From: Mytilus californianus
Lineage: Eukaryota; Mollusca; Bivalvia; Mytilida; Mytilidae
Direction: 5' to 3'
NCBI RefSeq assembly: GCF_021869535.1
Contig: NW_026262712.1
Span: 68,728,100-68,792,099 of the forward strand
DNA: 64,000 nucleotides
Shown here: positions 43,274 through 55,068 of the stretch, piece by piece
Layout of the letters: the number at the start of each line of letters is the position of its first letter
Numbering within the stretch: position 1 is the first letter of the stretch
The notes under the pieces: model-generated
Databases searched by the model: none
Told to the model about the DNA's origin: nothing
What the model saw: only the letters and a program-made list of their open reading frames with translations
Position numbers and translations under genes: made by a program

Positions 43274-43582
43274 TTATCAAAATTGATCGTGAAAGAATAT
43301 TCAACGCATTATTTAGATCGTGAAAGACAAGACATGACCAGACTTAATGATGAGAAAACAGCATTTGTTTACCAATTGATATACTATAATTGGTTGAAGA
43401 GTGTTATTACTTTCTTAGAACGTAAATCATTGCTTAAGTTTTTGTTAGTGATAAATATATATTTAACCATATTTAGACCTGTATTTATTTATGAGGCAAT
43501 GCTATGCGTAACTACAGGCATCCAAGATAATAAGACATACAGCAGCGTAAATGGTCGAATGGTCAATATTTTGTATACATAA
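43274..43582 (+). CDS. Unassigned ORF with hydrophobic segment
   Basis: The open part of a longer frame (43232-43582), ending at a TAA. It has unusually protein-like composition for this region: YLDRERQDMTRLNDEKTAFV, YYNWLKSVITFLERKSLLKF, LLVINIYLTIFRPVFIYEAM, CVTTGIQDNKTYSSVNG. One or two hydrophobic stretches suggest a membrane-spanning region. I do not recognise the family. It has no clear acceptor in the expected phase and lies among GATCGTGAAAG motifs, so it may belong to a mobile element and not to the surrounding gene. Confidence 0.3.
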   Translation, partial: LSKLIVKEYSTHYLDRERQDMTRLNDEKTAFVYQLIYYNWLKSVITFLERKSLLKFLLVINIYLTIFRPVFIYEAMLCVTTGIQDNKTYSSVNGRMVNILYT

Positions 43583-43714
43583 CGCGTAATGCATTCACAA
43601 ACGAGGGCAGCGAGAGGGGGTCTGGTGGTTTTCCTCGGAAATATCTTCATGCGTGCGTTTTTTGTTTTCGAAAGGGGAATGCAGATGTATAAGTCCACTC
43701 TGTGTTTTTGCTAC

Positions 43715-44135
43715 TTGTTTTTTCTTGATACCGATCTGATTAGTTAAGCCCCTTTCAACTAAATTTTATAGTTTGTTCCACTGTTGTTGTTTTTTCACCA
43801 CTGTCCTAGGTTAAAAAGTGTGTCGATATCAAGTCTAACCCCGCCATATTATGAAAGTGCCTGTCCCAATTCAAGAGTTTGTAATTCAGTGGTTGTCGTT
43901 TGTTGGTGTATATCATATTTATTTTTTGTTATTGTATATAAATCAGGCCGTTAGTTTTATCGTGGTTTTTTTTTCATATGTCATTTGTTGGCCTTTTATA
44001 GCTGCATTAGTTTAGCTTATTGTTGAAGGTCGTACGATGATTTATAGTTGTTAAATTCTGTGTCATTTGGTCTCTTGTGCCAAGTTGTTGTATTGGAAAT
44101 CATACGATAGCTTCTTAATTTTATATTAGATCTAA
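43715..44135 (+). mobile_element. Family B retroelement tail, diverged
   Basis: TAGTTAAGCCCCTTTCAACT, CACTGTCCTAGGTTAAAAAG, CAGGCCGTTAGTTTTATCG, TCATTTGGTCTCTTGTG and AATCATACGATAGCTTCTTA align with the reference tail but with many changes, so this is an old copy. Confidence 0.8.
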
Positions 44136-44685
44136 TAAGCTTGATCATATTATTTTTTACGGGTGTATTGAAGATGTTCTTTCCATTAGTAACACGAACT
44201 TTTCTCAGTTGGTCACATTAATAGTCATGAACTACATAGTATAGACACCACATATACAGCTTTGTCTGTATCATTTTTAAACAGACTCCGAATTTGACTG
44301 TAGCGGTCATTTATGAAAAGCGAGATAATTTTAATTTTGAAATTATAAAAACAATCTCACCTTAGCAGCGATTAACCAACTTCATCCGCCTATGAACTAT
44401 ACATTTCTGAACTCGTAGATATACGATTTTCAAGAGATTGCAACTGATCCTCATATTTAGTTTGTAAAACGTTATCAGTGCCTGCGCAAACAATTAATTA
44501 ACCAGGGTTTAAGATGTTGACTCTTTAAAACATGTTATCTACTTTACAGTTTTATCTTTATTTGTCTTTGAACTACTATAGTGTATGTATTATGTTCCTT
44601 ATGACCGTAGACCTCTTGTCGTGGTTCGGTGCATCCAGCTTTCAGATATTTAACTTATAGCGTTCTTTAACTTGGTTGGTCCAGA

Positions 44686-44898
44686 TATTGTGGATTCATT
44701 ATTATTCGTTGGAAACCAATGTTTGTGGATTTCGTGCGTATAGGTGAACAACGAAATTAAATGTTCGTCGAATATCAAATTTTTCAAAGGCTTGTATAAA
44801 GACTTTGGCAAAACCACAAAAATAAAATGTCCGCGAACATGCAAGTTTTCCTTCATCCACGAAAATTGGTGCCCACGAAAATAAATGAATCCACAGTA
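44686..44898. mobile_element. MITE with TA target duplication (TTGTGGATTCATT ends)
   Basis: Left TTGTGGATTCATTATTATTC (44688) and right AAATAAATGAATCCACAG (to 44896) are inverted, flanked by TA on both sides. The interior has CGAACATGCAAG and CACGAAAATTGG. TA flanks suggest the Tc1/mariner group; non-coding. The open frame on the minus strand is a shadow. Confidence 0.75.
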
Positions 44899-44973
44899 TG
44901 TGATAAGGACATATTTGTGTATTCTCTTATACTTATTGTCTAAATTTCATGAATTTCATCGGGTAAGTGTATA

Positions 44974-45190
44974 TGTTTGAAAGTCGTGTGCACAATTTGA
45001 AAGTTGTGGGCGCCAGTTTAAAAGTTGTGCGCGCCAGTTTGAAAGTCATGCGAACCATTTTAAAAGTCATGCACACAAGTTTGAAAGTAATACGAAAAAG
45101 TTTGAAAGTCGTGTGGGCCAGTTCTTGAAATTCTAGCACACCATCTTTGAAAGTTGTGCGCGCCAATTTGAAAGTCGTGCGCACCATTTT
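44974..45190 (-). repeat. 21-bp minisatellite (GTTTGAAAGTCGTGCGCGCCA)
   Basis: About ten units based on TTTGAAAGTCGTGCGCRCCA, period 21 bp with small indels in one unit. On the minus strand it stays open and reads a heptapeptide repeat of the type TTFKLAR for 84 codons. Because the period is a multiple of three, an open frame is expected without selection; no splice or start context supports a gene. Confidence 0.85.
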
Positions 45191-45324
45191 GATCCGGCAA
45201 ACGAATATATTTATATTTACGTGACCCTTAAGGAGCTCCTGAATTACGCTTTCCTATACTGACTGTATTATCAACTACATAATCTTTTTTTTTCTGGATG
45301 GCGTATCTATTGATTCGATTGCAA

Positions 45325-45440
45325 GTGTGCTTGTTCGGTGTGAGCCACTGCTCCGTGTTAAAGACCTATAATGGTTTATTTTAACAAATTGTGACCATGA
45401 TGGAGAATTGACAATTGGCAATCATACCACATCATCGGAT
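45325..45440 (+). repeat. Family B-like tail fragment
   Basis: TGTTCGGTGTGAGCCACTGC, CTCCGTGTTAAAGACC, TATAATGGTTTA and GGCAATCATACCACATCATC match the variant tail at 57065-57180 better than the reference copy, so two tail subfamilies exist in the window. Confidence 0.75.
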
Positions 45441-45730
45441 ATCCATTGAACGTTAATTTAAGCTGTGCTGTATGTCTGTGGTGTATGCTACTGGATGCCA
45501 GATATGACAACGTAAACCATGTTTTGCAATAACGTATACGCGGCAACAGATCTTTCACGATCCTTTATACGATCATACAAATGCGGTACCCAATCTTTCA
45601 AGATCCGATATATCAATTCTCAAAAATATTACCGTTTTGGCAAACATTCTGAATAAACTAAATCAAAAATAACTTGACGAACTATTTCAAACAGTAATAT
45701 TCTGTGAAAAAAGTAGTTAATGCATTAAAA

Positions 45731-46150
45731 ATTTGAGCGTCACTGATTAGTCTTTCGTGGACACAAAGGCCCACTGGCGTAACGATTTTTTAATCCTTAA
45801 TCCGTTGAACTTCAAAACAAGTATAGAATTCTACATTTACATAAAAGTTTGATGGGGATAAATGTTGTGTTCATATCAAACAGCACAGGGTCGATACCTC
45901 TGCTGATGGACAATCTGTTCCCAATTAAGGTATCATCAGCTCAGTAGTCAGTTCTTCAATATGATGATAGACCTATTTTAAATTATCCGTTCATGAAATT
46001 ACCTCATGCAAAGTTGACCTTAGATGGATTTTGCTTTTATTGATTTTTTTGGTCCTTTTGTTTATATTGCATTTAAACTGTTTCGGTTTTTTTGTGATCC
46101 TTGGATTTCAAAGATTCGGGTTTAAGCGATCCTGGTGAGTTTTTATCCAG
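45731..46150 (+). repeat. CGTCACTGA...GGTCGATACCTCTGC interspersed repeat
   Basis: GAGCGTCACTGATTAGTCTT, ACAAAGGCCCACTGGCGTAA, CACAGGGTCGATACCTCTGC and CCCAATTAAGGTATCATCAG belong to an abundant mussel repeat by recognition. The fragment at 53985-54130 is the other end of a related element in reverse orientation (CGCGCGTTTCGTC, ACTCATCAGTGACGCTC). Confidence 0.6.
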
Positions 46151-48689
46151 GAAAGTAATTCGGACACATGAAATGTATAAAGTGTTGTTTTCACATTCAA
46201 GTAATACATATTGCGAACTTAACTTAGGAATCAGACCTAGGAATGTTCCGTATATCCCGAATACACTAATATAAGATTAACAATACACAAGAACAATATA
46301 ATAAAATATGCTCGTACTTACTAAAGTAAGATTAAGTAGTGTATGTTCTAATCCGAAATGACGCATTATACGTTCACTATCGCTTGGCTTACTTTGTAGC
46401 AGATTTTGTAAAACAAATCATTAACGGGTTAAGGAGGGATGATGGTCTGAGGGCAACGAATATATTCAACTGGGTAGAGAAACAAAGCAACATCTGATAT
46501 TTCATAAATTTAAATAAAAACAAATTTTTTGAAAAATACGCTTCGTAGTGTTTGAAAAAACATCAGTATCAGTGTAACCCTAATCAATAAGTCTATTGTT
46601 AACCAGAGTGAAAGATTTAAAGGATAATGTCCTAAATTTGAAATATTTTCCTAAATACATTTGTAGTTTAGTCTACTCTCATATGGATTGTGCAAAATGA
46701 TGTATTCTAATGAAATTTATGTTGAACTGGAATTTAATTTTCTTAGAGTTTATGTATTAGTTTTTGACATAATTTGTACGCGTTTCTCTAATAGAGAATA
46801 TTGACCAATTCCCATGGGTACCAAATGCTTCCTATCAATATCAAACGTTTTTGGTATCATTGCAAATCATTGCACTGGCTAAATAGAAATATTTCTTATA
46901 TTCAATGAAAAGATTTTTTTTTACATTTACAGTAATTGTAATAATATTTCAAAAATGTAAAAACATTAAATAATAATTTTATTATAATGTAAAGTAATGT
47001 TACTTTCTTCTTTACTTGCTATGTAAGAAGTATGTGACAATGTGAAAAATCGTAATGATCCAAGGTCAAATATTTACTGGTTATACATTGTATATTTATC
47101 CAGTCTTCTTAGGATTTTTGCTACACAAATGAATCTGCAACTCATATATTTTTCCTTTGATCTTACTGCCATATATTTCTAACATCATGAACGGGACCTG
47201 CTACTCGAAAATATAAGGCAATGACGTCTCGTTACAATGAAGCAACATCACGTGTTCATGTCCATACGCGTCAATTTGTCAATGAAATGCACGCGACTTC
47301 ATTCATAGAAGCCGACAAATAACAAAACCCTTTGTATGCATAAACAAATGTACTGTCTATCTAATTTAATTTCATATTTCAAACCAAACAACCCCCCCCT
47401 CCAAAAAAAAAAAAAAGAAAAAAGAAAGAAATAAAATAGATAAAAAATAAAAAAAAAACAGAAAAAAAACAGAAAAAACAGAAAAAAAACTGCAGTTAGG
47501 ACAAATTACCGATATAAAGCAAACTCGTTTGATATTCTTGCTGACAAGTCTGTATCAAGAACAACAATGACATGATTTTATATGTATGTAAGCTTGCAGT
47601 ATTTTCATAGCCATGTAGCATCATGGGATTTGATATTATCGCTATATCCCTTGAATTATAGCAATGTATTCATTGACTTATAGTTCAAGACTAATAATAC
47701 ATTCTGTTATTAAATCCATATCAAATTCTATAGAACAGTATATAGCTCTATTGTTCTATAAGACCGTGGGAGAACTCACACAAGTAAAGTTTTATCATGA
47801 TTTGAACTTGAAGTATATTAAGGGATGTGTTTTACTGTAATTTTCTACTTCCCTAATGATATAAGTCCGTTGAATTGACAATGACCTATGTACATTGATA
47901 CATGTAAGTCAAGAAGAAGTACAATGATTCTGTACATTTGCGCATTGATTGGATAATTGCACACTTGATTTATCAACATTGCAATGTTAATATGTAGAAA
48001 CCCGGAGATCCAAGAGTGAAAGAGAGACCTTTAGCAAAAAAACTTGCAGTCCAATAAACGAAGTCTAATGATCCTGCCAAGGGGAGGTTTCAAACTCACA
48101 ATCTAATTGGTGACTTGCTAGATCCATATACAAATCGATATACATGAATAATCGATGGCTTCATTATAACTTCTCAGTTCCAAGTTGGCATTTATAATTT
48201 GTCAGTTCGAAGTTCGAATGCATTCGGAACATACCTTGGCTTCGTTAAATGCTAAAGCAACTTAAATCATTTCAATAACATTGATGTTCTTATTTTATAT
48301 ACTCCATTGAAATTAAATTGATTTTTTAACGTAATACATTACAGTTACTGTACTGTTTTGCTAAAAACTTAAGTGTATAGGATAAAATTTGAAACAGCCA
48401 ACATGAGGCCTTTTTATAATCATTGTTTAGTAGTAATAAGTGTATAGAAATGTTGTTATTTAGTTTTGAAATTTTACATTCATAGAAATGTTTCGGAGGC
48501 ATCATTTTGAAATTTGAGTTAACCCATACTATACAAGATTTATTTTATTCCATCTTTTTCGTAACTTGCATGATTATTTGTTCTTTTTATCAAATTTCAA
48601 TTTATTAATGTTTATAATTTTTTAATTTTTTTTTGTACTTTTCCTATGCTTTTTTGAAAATTTTATGTTTGTCAAAATAGAATACATAA
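46151..48689. other. Intron 3 sequence; low-complexity A-rich block at 47393-47491
   Basis: Nothing coding recognised. 47393-47491 is C7 followed by an A-rich stretch with GAAA, AATAAA and ACAGAAAA units. The rest is ordinary AT-rich DNA. Confidence 0.4.
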
Positions 48690-49070
48690 GTCGTTCTTGT
48701 ATTGTACTGGTATACCACAGTCCCAGGTTAGGGGGAAGGTTGGGATCCCGCTAACATGTTTAACCCCGCCACATTCTGTATGTATGTGCTTTTTCCAAGT
48801 CAGGAGCCTGTAATCCAGTGGTTGTCGTTTGTTTGTGTGTTACATATTTGTTTTTCGTTCATTTTTTGTACATAAATTAGACCGTTAGTTTTCTCGTTTG
48901 AATTGTTTTACATTGTCATTTCGGAGTCTTTTATAGCTGACTATGCTGTATGGGCTTTGCTCGTTGTTGAAGGCCGTACGGTGACCTATTGTTGTTAATT
49001 TCTGTGTCATTTGGTCTCTTGTGGAGAGTTGTCTCATTGGCAATCATAGTTTTACCACATTTTCCTTTTC
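48690..49070 (+). mobile_element. Family B retroelement tail
   Basis: Close match to the reference tail: CCCAGGTTAGGGGGAAGGTT, TTAACCCCGCCACATTCTGT, ACATAAATTAGACCGTTAG, GGCCGTACGGTGACCTATTG. It ends CAATCATAGTTTTACCACAT, with a small insertion before ACCACAT. 5'-truncated. Confidence 0.9.
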
Positions 49071-50109
49071 ATATATTATGACGCTCAATTCAATACGTTA
49101 CATTACATTTTACACCAATTATAGTATTGATCAATATGTACATTTATCTATTGGTTTGCGAAGTAGAACTATGTATTACCTTTGGTATAAATCAGGGGCC
49201 ATTGTTAACCTTTATAAATTAGAAAGGATATGAATATATAGTAAGTAATGTAAGTAAGTACATTATTTATTATAGTGACATGTGTAAATATGTACAGATT
49301 ATAAACATATAGTATTTGATTAATATTAATACACCCAGCACAATTGACCTAAAATTCACCTCAAATGAACTTAAATAATTATAAAACAATTATATCACGT
49401 TCTTGGAAATATACAGAGGTTATTATTAACACTTTATTGCCAAATTAAAAGTCAATAAATTGGAATTGTTTAATTATTTGCTACTTTTATAAATGTTAAT
49501 CAATCAATTAAATTAAATTGAAGATAATAATTATAAAATGTTTTAAAACTATGCAATATTTAACAATGATAGCTAGGAACTTTCTCACACCTTATGCTTA
49601 TTTACAATAAGAATATGCAAACAGGATTTTACACATTTTGTACATGTATAAAGTTCATATTAAATAAAAAATAAAGAAAAAACATTTTACATGTGTTGGT
49701 GCATCAGAAAAATAAGAAATATCTAAAATTCCACAGCAAATTTAAAACTCCAATATAATTGAAAGTATTTGAAAAGTAATTAATAATTGAAAATATGCTT
49801 AATCAGTTCACATTAATTCAAATTACTCTCAAATTTGTAATTAATTACATATTATTACAATTATCTTTTTTAAATACACAATCTTTGTTGCTAATCCTAT
49901 ACAAATTAGAAAAGAATCATTAGATCCTTATAATTATACGTATATGATACTGTAGTGAAATTACAAGTTATAACAAATGTGTATCGTAAACTTGACACGG
50001 ATAGAATGTGCAGTCAGAAATTCTGAATTTCAATGGAGACATGTACATTTAAGTTATGTGAACAATTATTTATTCTTATATAAAATCTTATTTCTTTTTA
50101 TTGTTGTAG
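49071..50109. other. Intron 3 sequence; nothing recognised
   Basis: Very AT-rich DNA leading to the acceptor of the proposed microexon. Confidence 0.4.
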
Positions 50110-50123
50110 CTGAACTTAACCCG
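50110..50123 (+). CDS. Possible 14-nt microexon
   Basis: CTGAACTTAACCCG stands between a strong acceptor (TTCTTTTTATTGTTGTAG) and a strong donor (GTGAGTAT). In the CARD gene model the Ig exon at 42302-42571 ends in phase 1, while the coiled-coil exon at 60103 starts in phase 0, so these cannot be joined directly. A 14-nt exon converts phase 1 to phase 0 exactly, adding five residues (AELNP when spliced to the G ending the Ig exon). No other exon able to make this conversion was recognised in the 17.5 kb between. Short acceptor-donor pairs also occur by chance, so this stays tentative. Confidence 0.4.
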
Positions 50124-51950
50124 GTGAGTATACAATATAAAGCAATTGTCATTTTGGCCCATAGTTGGCTTTTACTAATCATGCAGTTAAGTTATCTCAG
50201 CCATTAAGTGTTTAAAATAAACAAAATGACAATGACAATTAATCTTATATCAAACTATAAACCATATTTATGCTTTGTCAAAGTATTGTTTTGTATCTCA
50301 ATAGCAAATATAAGTATGTTCTAAAATTATTGTATTTGATAGAGTTCAAGATCTTTAATTAAATGTACTTGTTGTTGTATTTATATCCGGAACAATTTGT
50401 ATACCATTTTTGTATATCCGCCTGTCCTCTTGTTTGTGCAAGACGTTTCCGTCTCAAAACTTTTGAATATTTTGAAAGTAATAAAAATAACCGAAAAGTA
50501 CAGATATTTATTTATTCGTACTTATTTTTAGCAATGCAGTTAATTTTGTTGTCTTAATCTTCCTCTGTTGTGTAAGGATAGAGACTATATCTGGGTCGTC
50601 AAACCGTTCTGAGTAATTCATGTACGCGTATTTGTAAAGTTTACCTTTTGTGAATTCTTATAAAAGTTGAATACACCAAAAGCACTCAAACGATAGTGTA
50701 TGTTTCACTAGTTAATTCTAGCAAATTTGTTTCACGCTCAGTAAAACATTATACAAACATTTTTTATATTATACAATTTTTCAAGTCAAGTAAGGTATGT
50801 TGTTTTTTTGCAACAAAAACAAAAAACAAATGATAAAAGCAAACAACATAATGTCTAGAAAGAAAAATAAACGACAAAACACCACAACACTACTATAGAA
50901 AGTTTATTATAAAAAATACCCCTCCCCAAAAGTCAACTAGGTGTTAGTTGAGATGCATCTTCATGTAGCTGTCATATGTTATTCCATATTGCTTTGTTGA
51001 TGTCATATAATTGACGTAACAAATCGTATTCTATATAAAAAGGACGCCGCAATTTCATAGAATTTGCAATTTAGGAAAAAAATTTAAAAAAAATAAAAAA
51101 GTTACTGTCACAAATTATTTCATTTTGCTTTTCGAGGTACTATATTGGAAAATACTATTTAAAAAAAGAGAAAGGCACTATTTTATAAAGCTGGGTTTGG
51201 ACATCAAGGTGAAGAACTTACATGTAAATACAAGAGCAAATATGTATAAAATTCTGTTCATCACGTTAGTAAGACCTTTTGATATTCAAATTTCAATAAC
51301 ATATCATTAGCAAAAGAAAATCAAAAGGTTTTGAATAGTAATCATTATGTTGTTAAAGATTAATACCTGGAATTTAGACTAATTGTCTTATCACAAATTC
51401 GGAGTTTGCTAATGAATGTTGAATATAAAGATAACAGTATCCAAAATCTACCAAAAACTAAAGCTTACGTAAACTGTTTTACGGTAATATAGCCCTTCGT
51501 AGGTATACATTTAAATATAGCTTTCAGATGGTACAAACTAAGTGTCGCTTAGTCTATTAAACCTTTTCATAGACTATCCAATTTAGCACATGTTTACAAC
51601 TCGAGTAATCCTGTAATTATAGTCTATTGATATATTTTGTTGCTGACTACTTGTATCACAAGTGTTTGTAAAATGGAGCTCATTAACTGTAAATCTACTC
51701 ACAAGTATATCATTGTTAAACATGTGATTTCAAAAGGTCGTTGACTTCAGAATGACAAGATGATAGCTGCTGGTATGAGTTTGTTTATTGTTATAAAGCA
51801 GTGTTTTACTATACATGTACTTCTTTACATTTTAAGATGAAAAATAAATTGACCCAAAGAAGGCAATAATATAATTGCATCTTGAAAACATTTTTCAATT
51901 TCACAGAAAAAACTAAAGCTTTAATAAATTTGAAACATATGGATAGTATG
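50124..51950. other. Intron sequence; nothing recognised
   Basis: AT-rich DNA. Open frames at 50363-50557 and 51125-51310 have no domain content or fitting splice sites. Confidence 0.4.
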
Positions 51951-52115
51951 CAGTGGCGGATTCAAAGGGGTGGTGTGGGTGGTGACATGGTGGTCTGGGG
52001 GTTAGAAAACACCCTTTTTGTGACGATCAATGCTTTTGAATGGGGACATATAGTTAGACCCTTCCCTTTATCCTTGTTTGTAACCTCCTTTCAAAAACGG
52101 CTGGATCTGCCCCTG
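51951..52115 (+). mobile_element. hAT-type MITE (CAGTGGCGGATTC end)
   Basis: It starts CAGTGGCGGATTCAAAGGG and ends CTGGATCTGCCCCTG, degenerate inverted ends of the same class as 6151-6299. GTATG lies on both sides (last five bases before, first five after), a partial target duplication. The interior has CCCTTTTTGTGACG. The open frame across it is not a gene. Confidence 0.65.
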
Positions 52116-52266
52116 GTATGTATCTATAGCTAGTATAGCGGATAGTCATTAAAAAACAACTACCAATAGATCAAAGATACTAGGCCTTATGTTTTTGTTT
52201 CGAGTAACTACTAAAAGATTTATCAGAACATGTGTTTATATATTATATATAGGTGGCACATCCTCT

Positions 52267-52456
52267 TCAGACATTATCACATTTTTTTTTAAATTCACAT
52301 CTTCCTGAACATGCATGAACTATTTGCCACTGGACATTAATTTCATGACGGAATAGATCAAGTTGCCTTTCACAAGGTTTTATAGTACACGCTTTTTTGT
52401 GTACAAAGTAATTGCATGGATGATCAATGATTACAATTTTAAGATGGCGTTGTACT
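52267..52456 (-). CDS. Possible cysteine-rich terminal exon on the minus strand
   Basis: An open frame that ends at a TGA (52267-52269). On the minus strand a fair acceptor (TTCTTTATACCTTGATTAG) lies at 52457. The peptide from there has six cysteines in two groups: C-x8-C-x4-C (HPCNYFVHKKACTIKPCERQ) and C-x3-C-x5-C (HACSGRCEFKKKCDNV), separated by LDLFRHEINVQWQIV. Paired cysteines and a basic C-terminus would suit a small secreted or extracellular module, but I cannot name a family. No upstream partner exon or polyadenylation signal was found, and it lies antisense within an intron of the CARD gene model. Could be a repeat-derived frame. Confidence 0.3.
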
Positions 52457-52479
52457 CTAATCAAGGTATAAAGAACCAT

Positions 52480-53984
52480 ATTTGTTACTTTTTATTGATG
52501 AAAGAAACTTGCAATCGTCAAAAACATTTTTAGATCCACAGATTAAATAGCAGGATATTTAAAAATCAACGTGAAAACTAATTACAAACTATTTAGTTTA
52601 AATTTGAACACAGCATTTTATTTCAAAACAGCCAGAGCCAATTTTTGTTCTAATATCTTGATTATGATACAATGAAATCTTACCCTTGTGGTCATTCAGG
52701 CGTAGTTACTTAGTACACGGAAAATGTATGTACTATGAAAATAAGAAGGCAAATTCAAGCAATTTGATTGGACGAGAAGTTGTAAGTATGAGCTAAAGCA
52801 GTCATATCATACCAAACTTTACAATTGACTTATCCATACTGTCATTAAAACATGATAATGGATGGAGACCAAATCCCAAAATTGATTTGCTCGTTGATGT
52901 CATTGTTGAATTTGGTTTCCATATTTACAAATAGTAGTTTTAATTGATCTTAGTGCTCTTGACTTTGTTCATTATTGCTGTTTACAGTTACCATGTTCTC
53001 TATAAACTATGAATATTTTTCGTTCAAGGATATTTATTCCTATAACGAAGGGACTGACACTATCGTTTATGTTGACTTATAAATAAATTTTATTCTGATC
53101 ATGTGTCTATCCTCGCAATTTTCTCCCAAACTATTGCAACAATCGGTATCAACGAACATTGACTGCAATGACTCATATGAAGAGTAGACTGAATATATTT
53201 TTTTTTTTGCCATGTTAGTAAATTTAATCGTGCTGATTTATTGCTCACAAAATCATTCAAGGACAAAAACTCCTGTAAGTACAGTTAATTTGTCTTTTTT
53301 ATAGATATTTTCCTGTTGATAATAAGCCCCCCCCCCCCCCCTAAAAAAAACAAATAAAATAAATAACACGGAATAGTAAAAATCTTTTTAAAAGACAGAA
53401 ACAACTTTAAATATAGGAGTCGACTGCATATTTCGATTACATGACTTAAATCTAGATCTTGTCCTGCTAATATTTTTTTTTTGCGACTTTATGTCTGTTA
53501 TATTTTTCAAGATAAAAGCCATAAAAAGACAAAAACAAAACACAAAACATTACGTTAAATTAGTCAGATAAGGACAATAATTCATACAATTAGTAGATTC
53601 GGTCAACATGTATAGATATCATAAGGTCGATTTTAAAATTATGACAACTCTGCTCCTTTCAGATATTGCTTATCTATAACTATATACAAGATTATAGACA
53701 ATACTTTCATTTTATTTAAAACAAATTGTGTGTACATCACATGAACGCAATGTGTACTTCATCAAATACGGATGTTTTTTCGTCACTCATTTAAAACTTT
53801 TGAGATATCCGTGCATGACATTTAATTATAGTAACATTACCTCTAGTTATTACACATTTAGTGTGTCGAATTAAGAAAGATATATGACGGAATAGTAAAA
53901 GAAGCGTTCAATTGAATAATAAATCTTTCGCTGCGGCCAAACTTTTTTCTAGATACATGAATATCATAGCTTACCTAAAAACAT
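52480..53984. other. Intron sequence; poly-C tract at 53327-53341
   Basis: AT-rich, no exon recognised. A run of 15 C sits at 53327-53341, followed by A-rich DNA. Confidence 0.4.
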
Positions 53985-54130
53985 ACAATAGTTATCAAAG
54001 GTACCAGGATTATAATTTAGTACGCCAAACGCGCGTTTCGTCTACATAAGACTCATCAGTGACGCTCAGATCAAAATAGTTATAAAGCCAAACAAGTACA
54101 AAGTTGAAGTACAAACATTCAAGTTTTACA
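53985..54130 (-). repeat. Mussel interspersed repeat (ACGCGCGTTTCGTC end)
   Basis: ATAGTTATCAAAGGTACCAG, GATTATAATTTAGTACGCCA, AACGCGCGTTTCGTC, AGACTCATCAGTGACGCTCA, AAGCCAAACAAGTACAAAGT: the well-known end of an abundant mussel repeat. Related to 45731-46150. Non-coding. Confidence 0.75.
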
Positions 54131-55068
54131 TGTTGTATTGCATGTAAAAAAAAGGTTATATACTAAATTTTGGACCTACATGTAAATAAGACTTTTAGCA
54201 AACTGAACATGCTGAATTTTCAGAATTTAAACATCTGAATATTAGAGGGGCACTAGCTACAAGATATATAAAAAGTCTTAAGTATGATCTTTTTTTGTTC
54301 AATCATTAACAAAAGTGAAATAATTTTTCGCTTTTACTAGCCAGTATGGTTCAATTTTATCAAATTAAACTAAGAAAATTTGATCATGTATTATTCACTT
54401 GAAAGTGAATGATACAACCTCATTGAATCCGTATTCATGTGAACTTTCATTTAATCCCTTAGCTAGGGATGGATAATGCATGAAATGCACGTGTTCAGTT
54501 ATTTAAAGGAAAAGAATGTCATTATTGAAAGTCAAACAAAGGTCAATTATTTGATTCACTGATTCGATCCACACAAAATAATTCTTATACAGATAAAAAC
54601 CACGATTCACACATATTTTCAATCTAAAATATTAAATTTAACAGACCTAGAAAAATCCAATTGCGCGAGATTCTCTTTCTATTAACATCTATATTTATGT
54701 TTACATCGCTTATATGACCATCGAACGTCTGCAGAGGTCAACTCAATAGTTAATTAGATGACCACAAGACTAAAATCCACACAAAGAAGTTACATATTAT
54801 TAAAGTCATGTTCTTTAAATTGTTTATTTTACACTTTTTATAATTTGGATGAATGTTTTAGATGGTTATAAATCAAATATGAGAATTTAAGTCAAATCGG
54901 CGAATATGAATTTAATAGCTAGTGCCTCTATTAACGAAGATGAAGCAAATTACAAAAAGATATATTCAGATTTAGAAATCAGAAAAAAGATAGTAAGAGA
55001 ATATCGATACATCTGACTTGAAGTTATCATATTAGCTGCCTACAACTGAAAATAGAGAGATATAGAAT
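54131..55068. other. Intron sequence; small hairpin at about 54393-54410
   Basis: ATTCACTTGAAAGTGAAT forms a short hairpin. The surrounding 54236-54580 looks like mussel repeat DNA by recognition (GGGGCACTAGCTACAAGATA), but no second copy is present in the window to confirm it. Confidence 0.35.
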
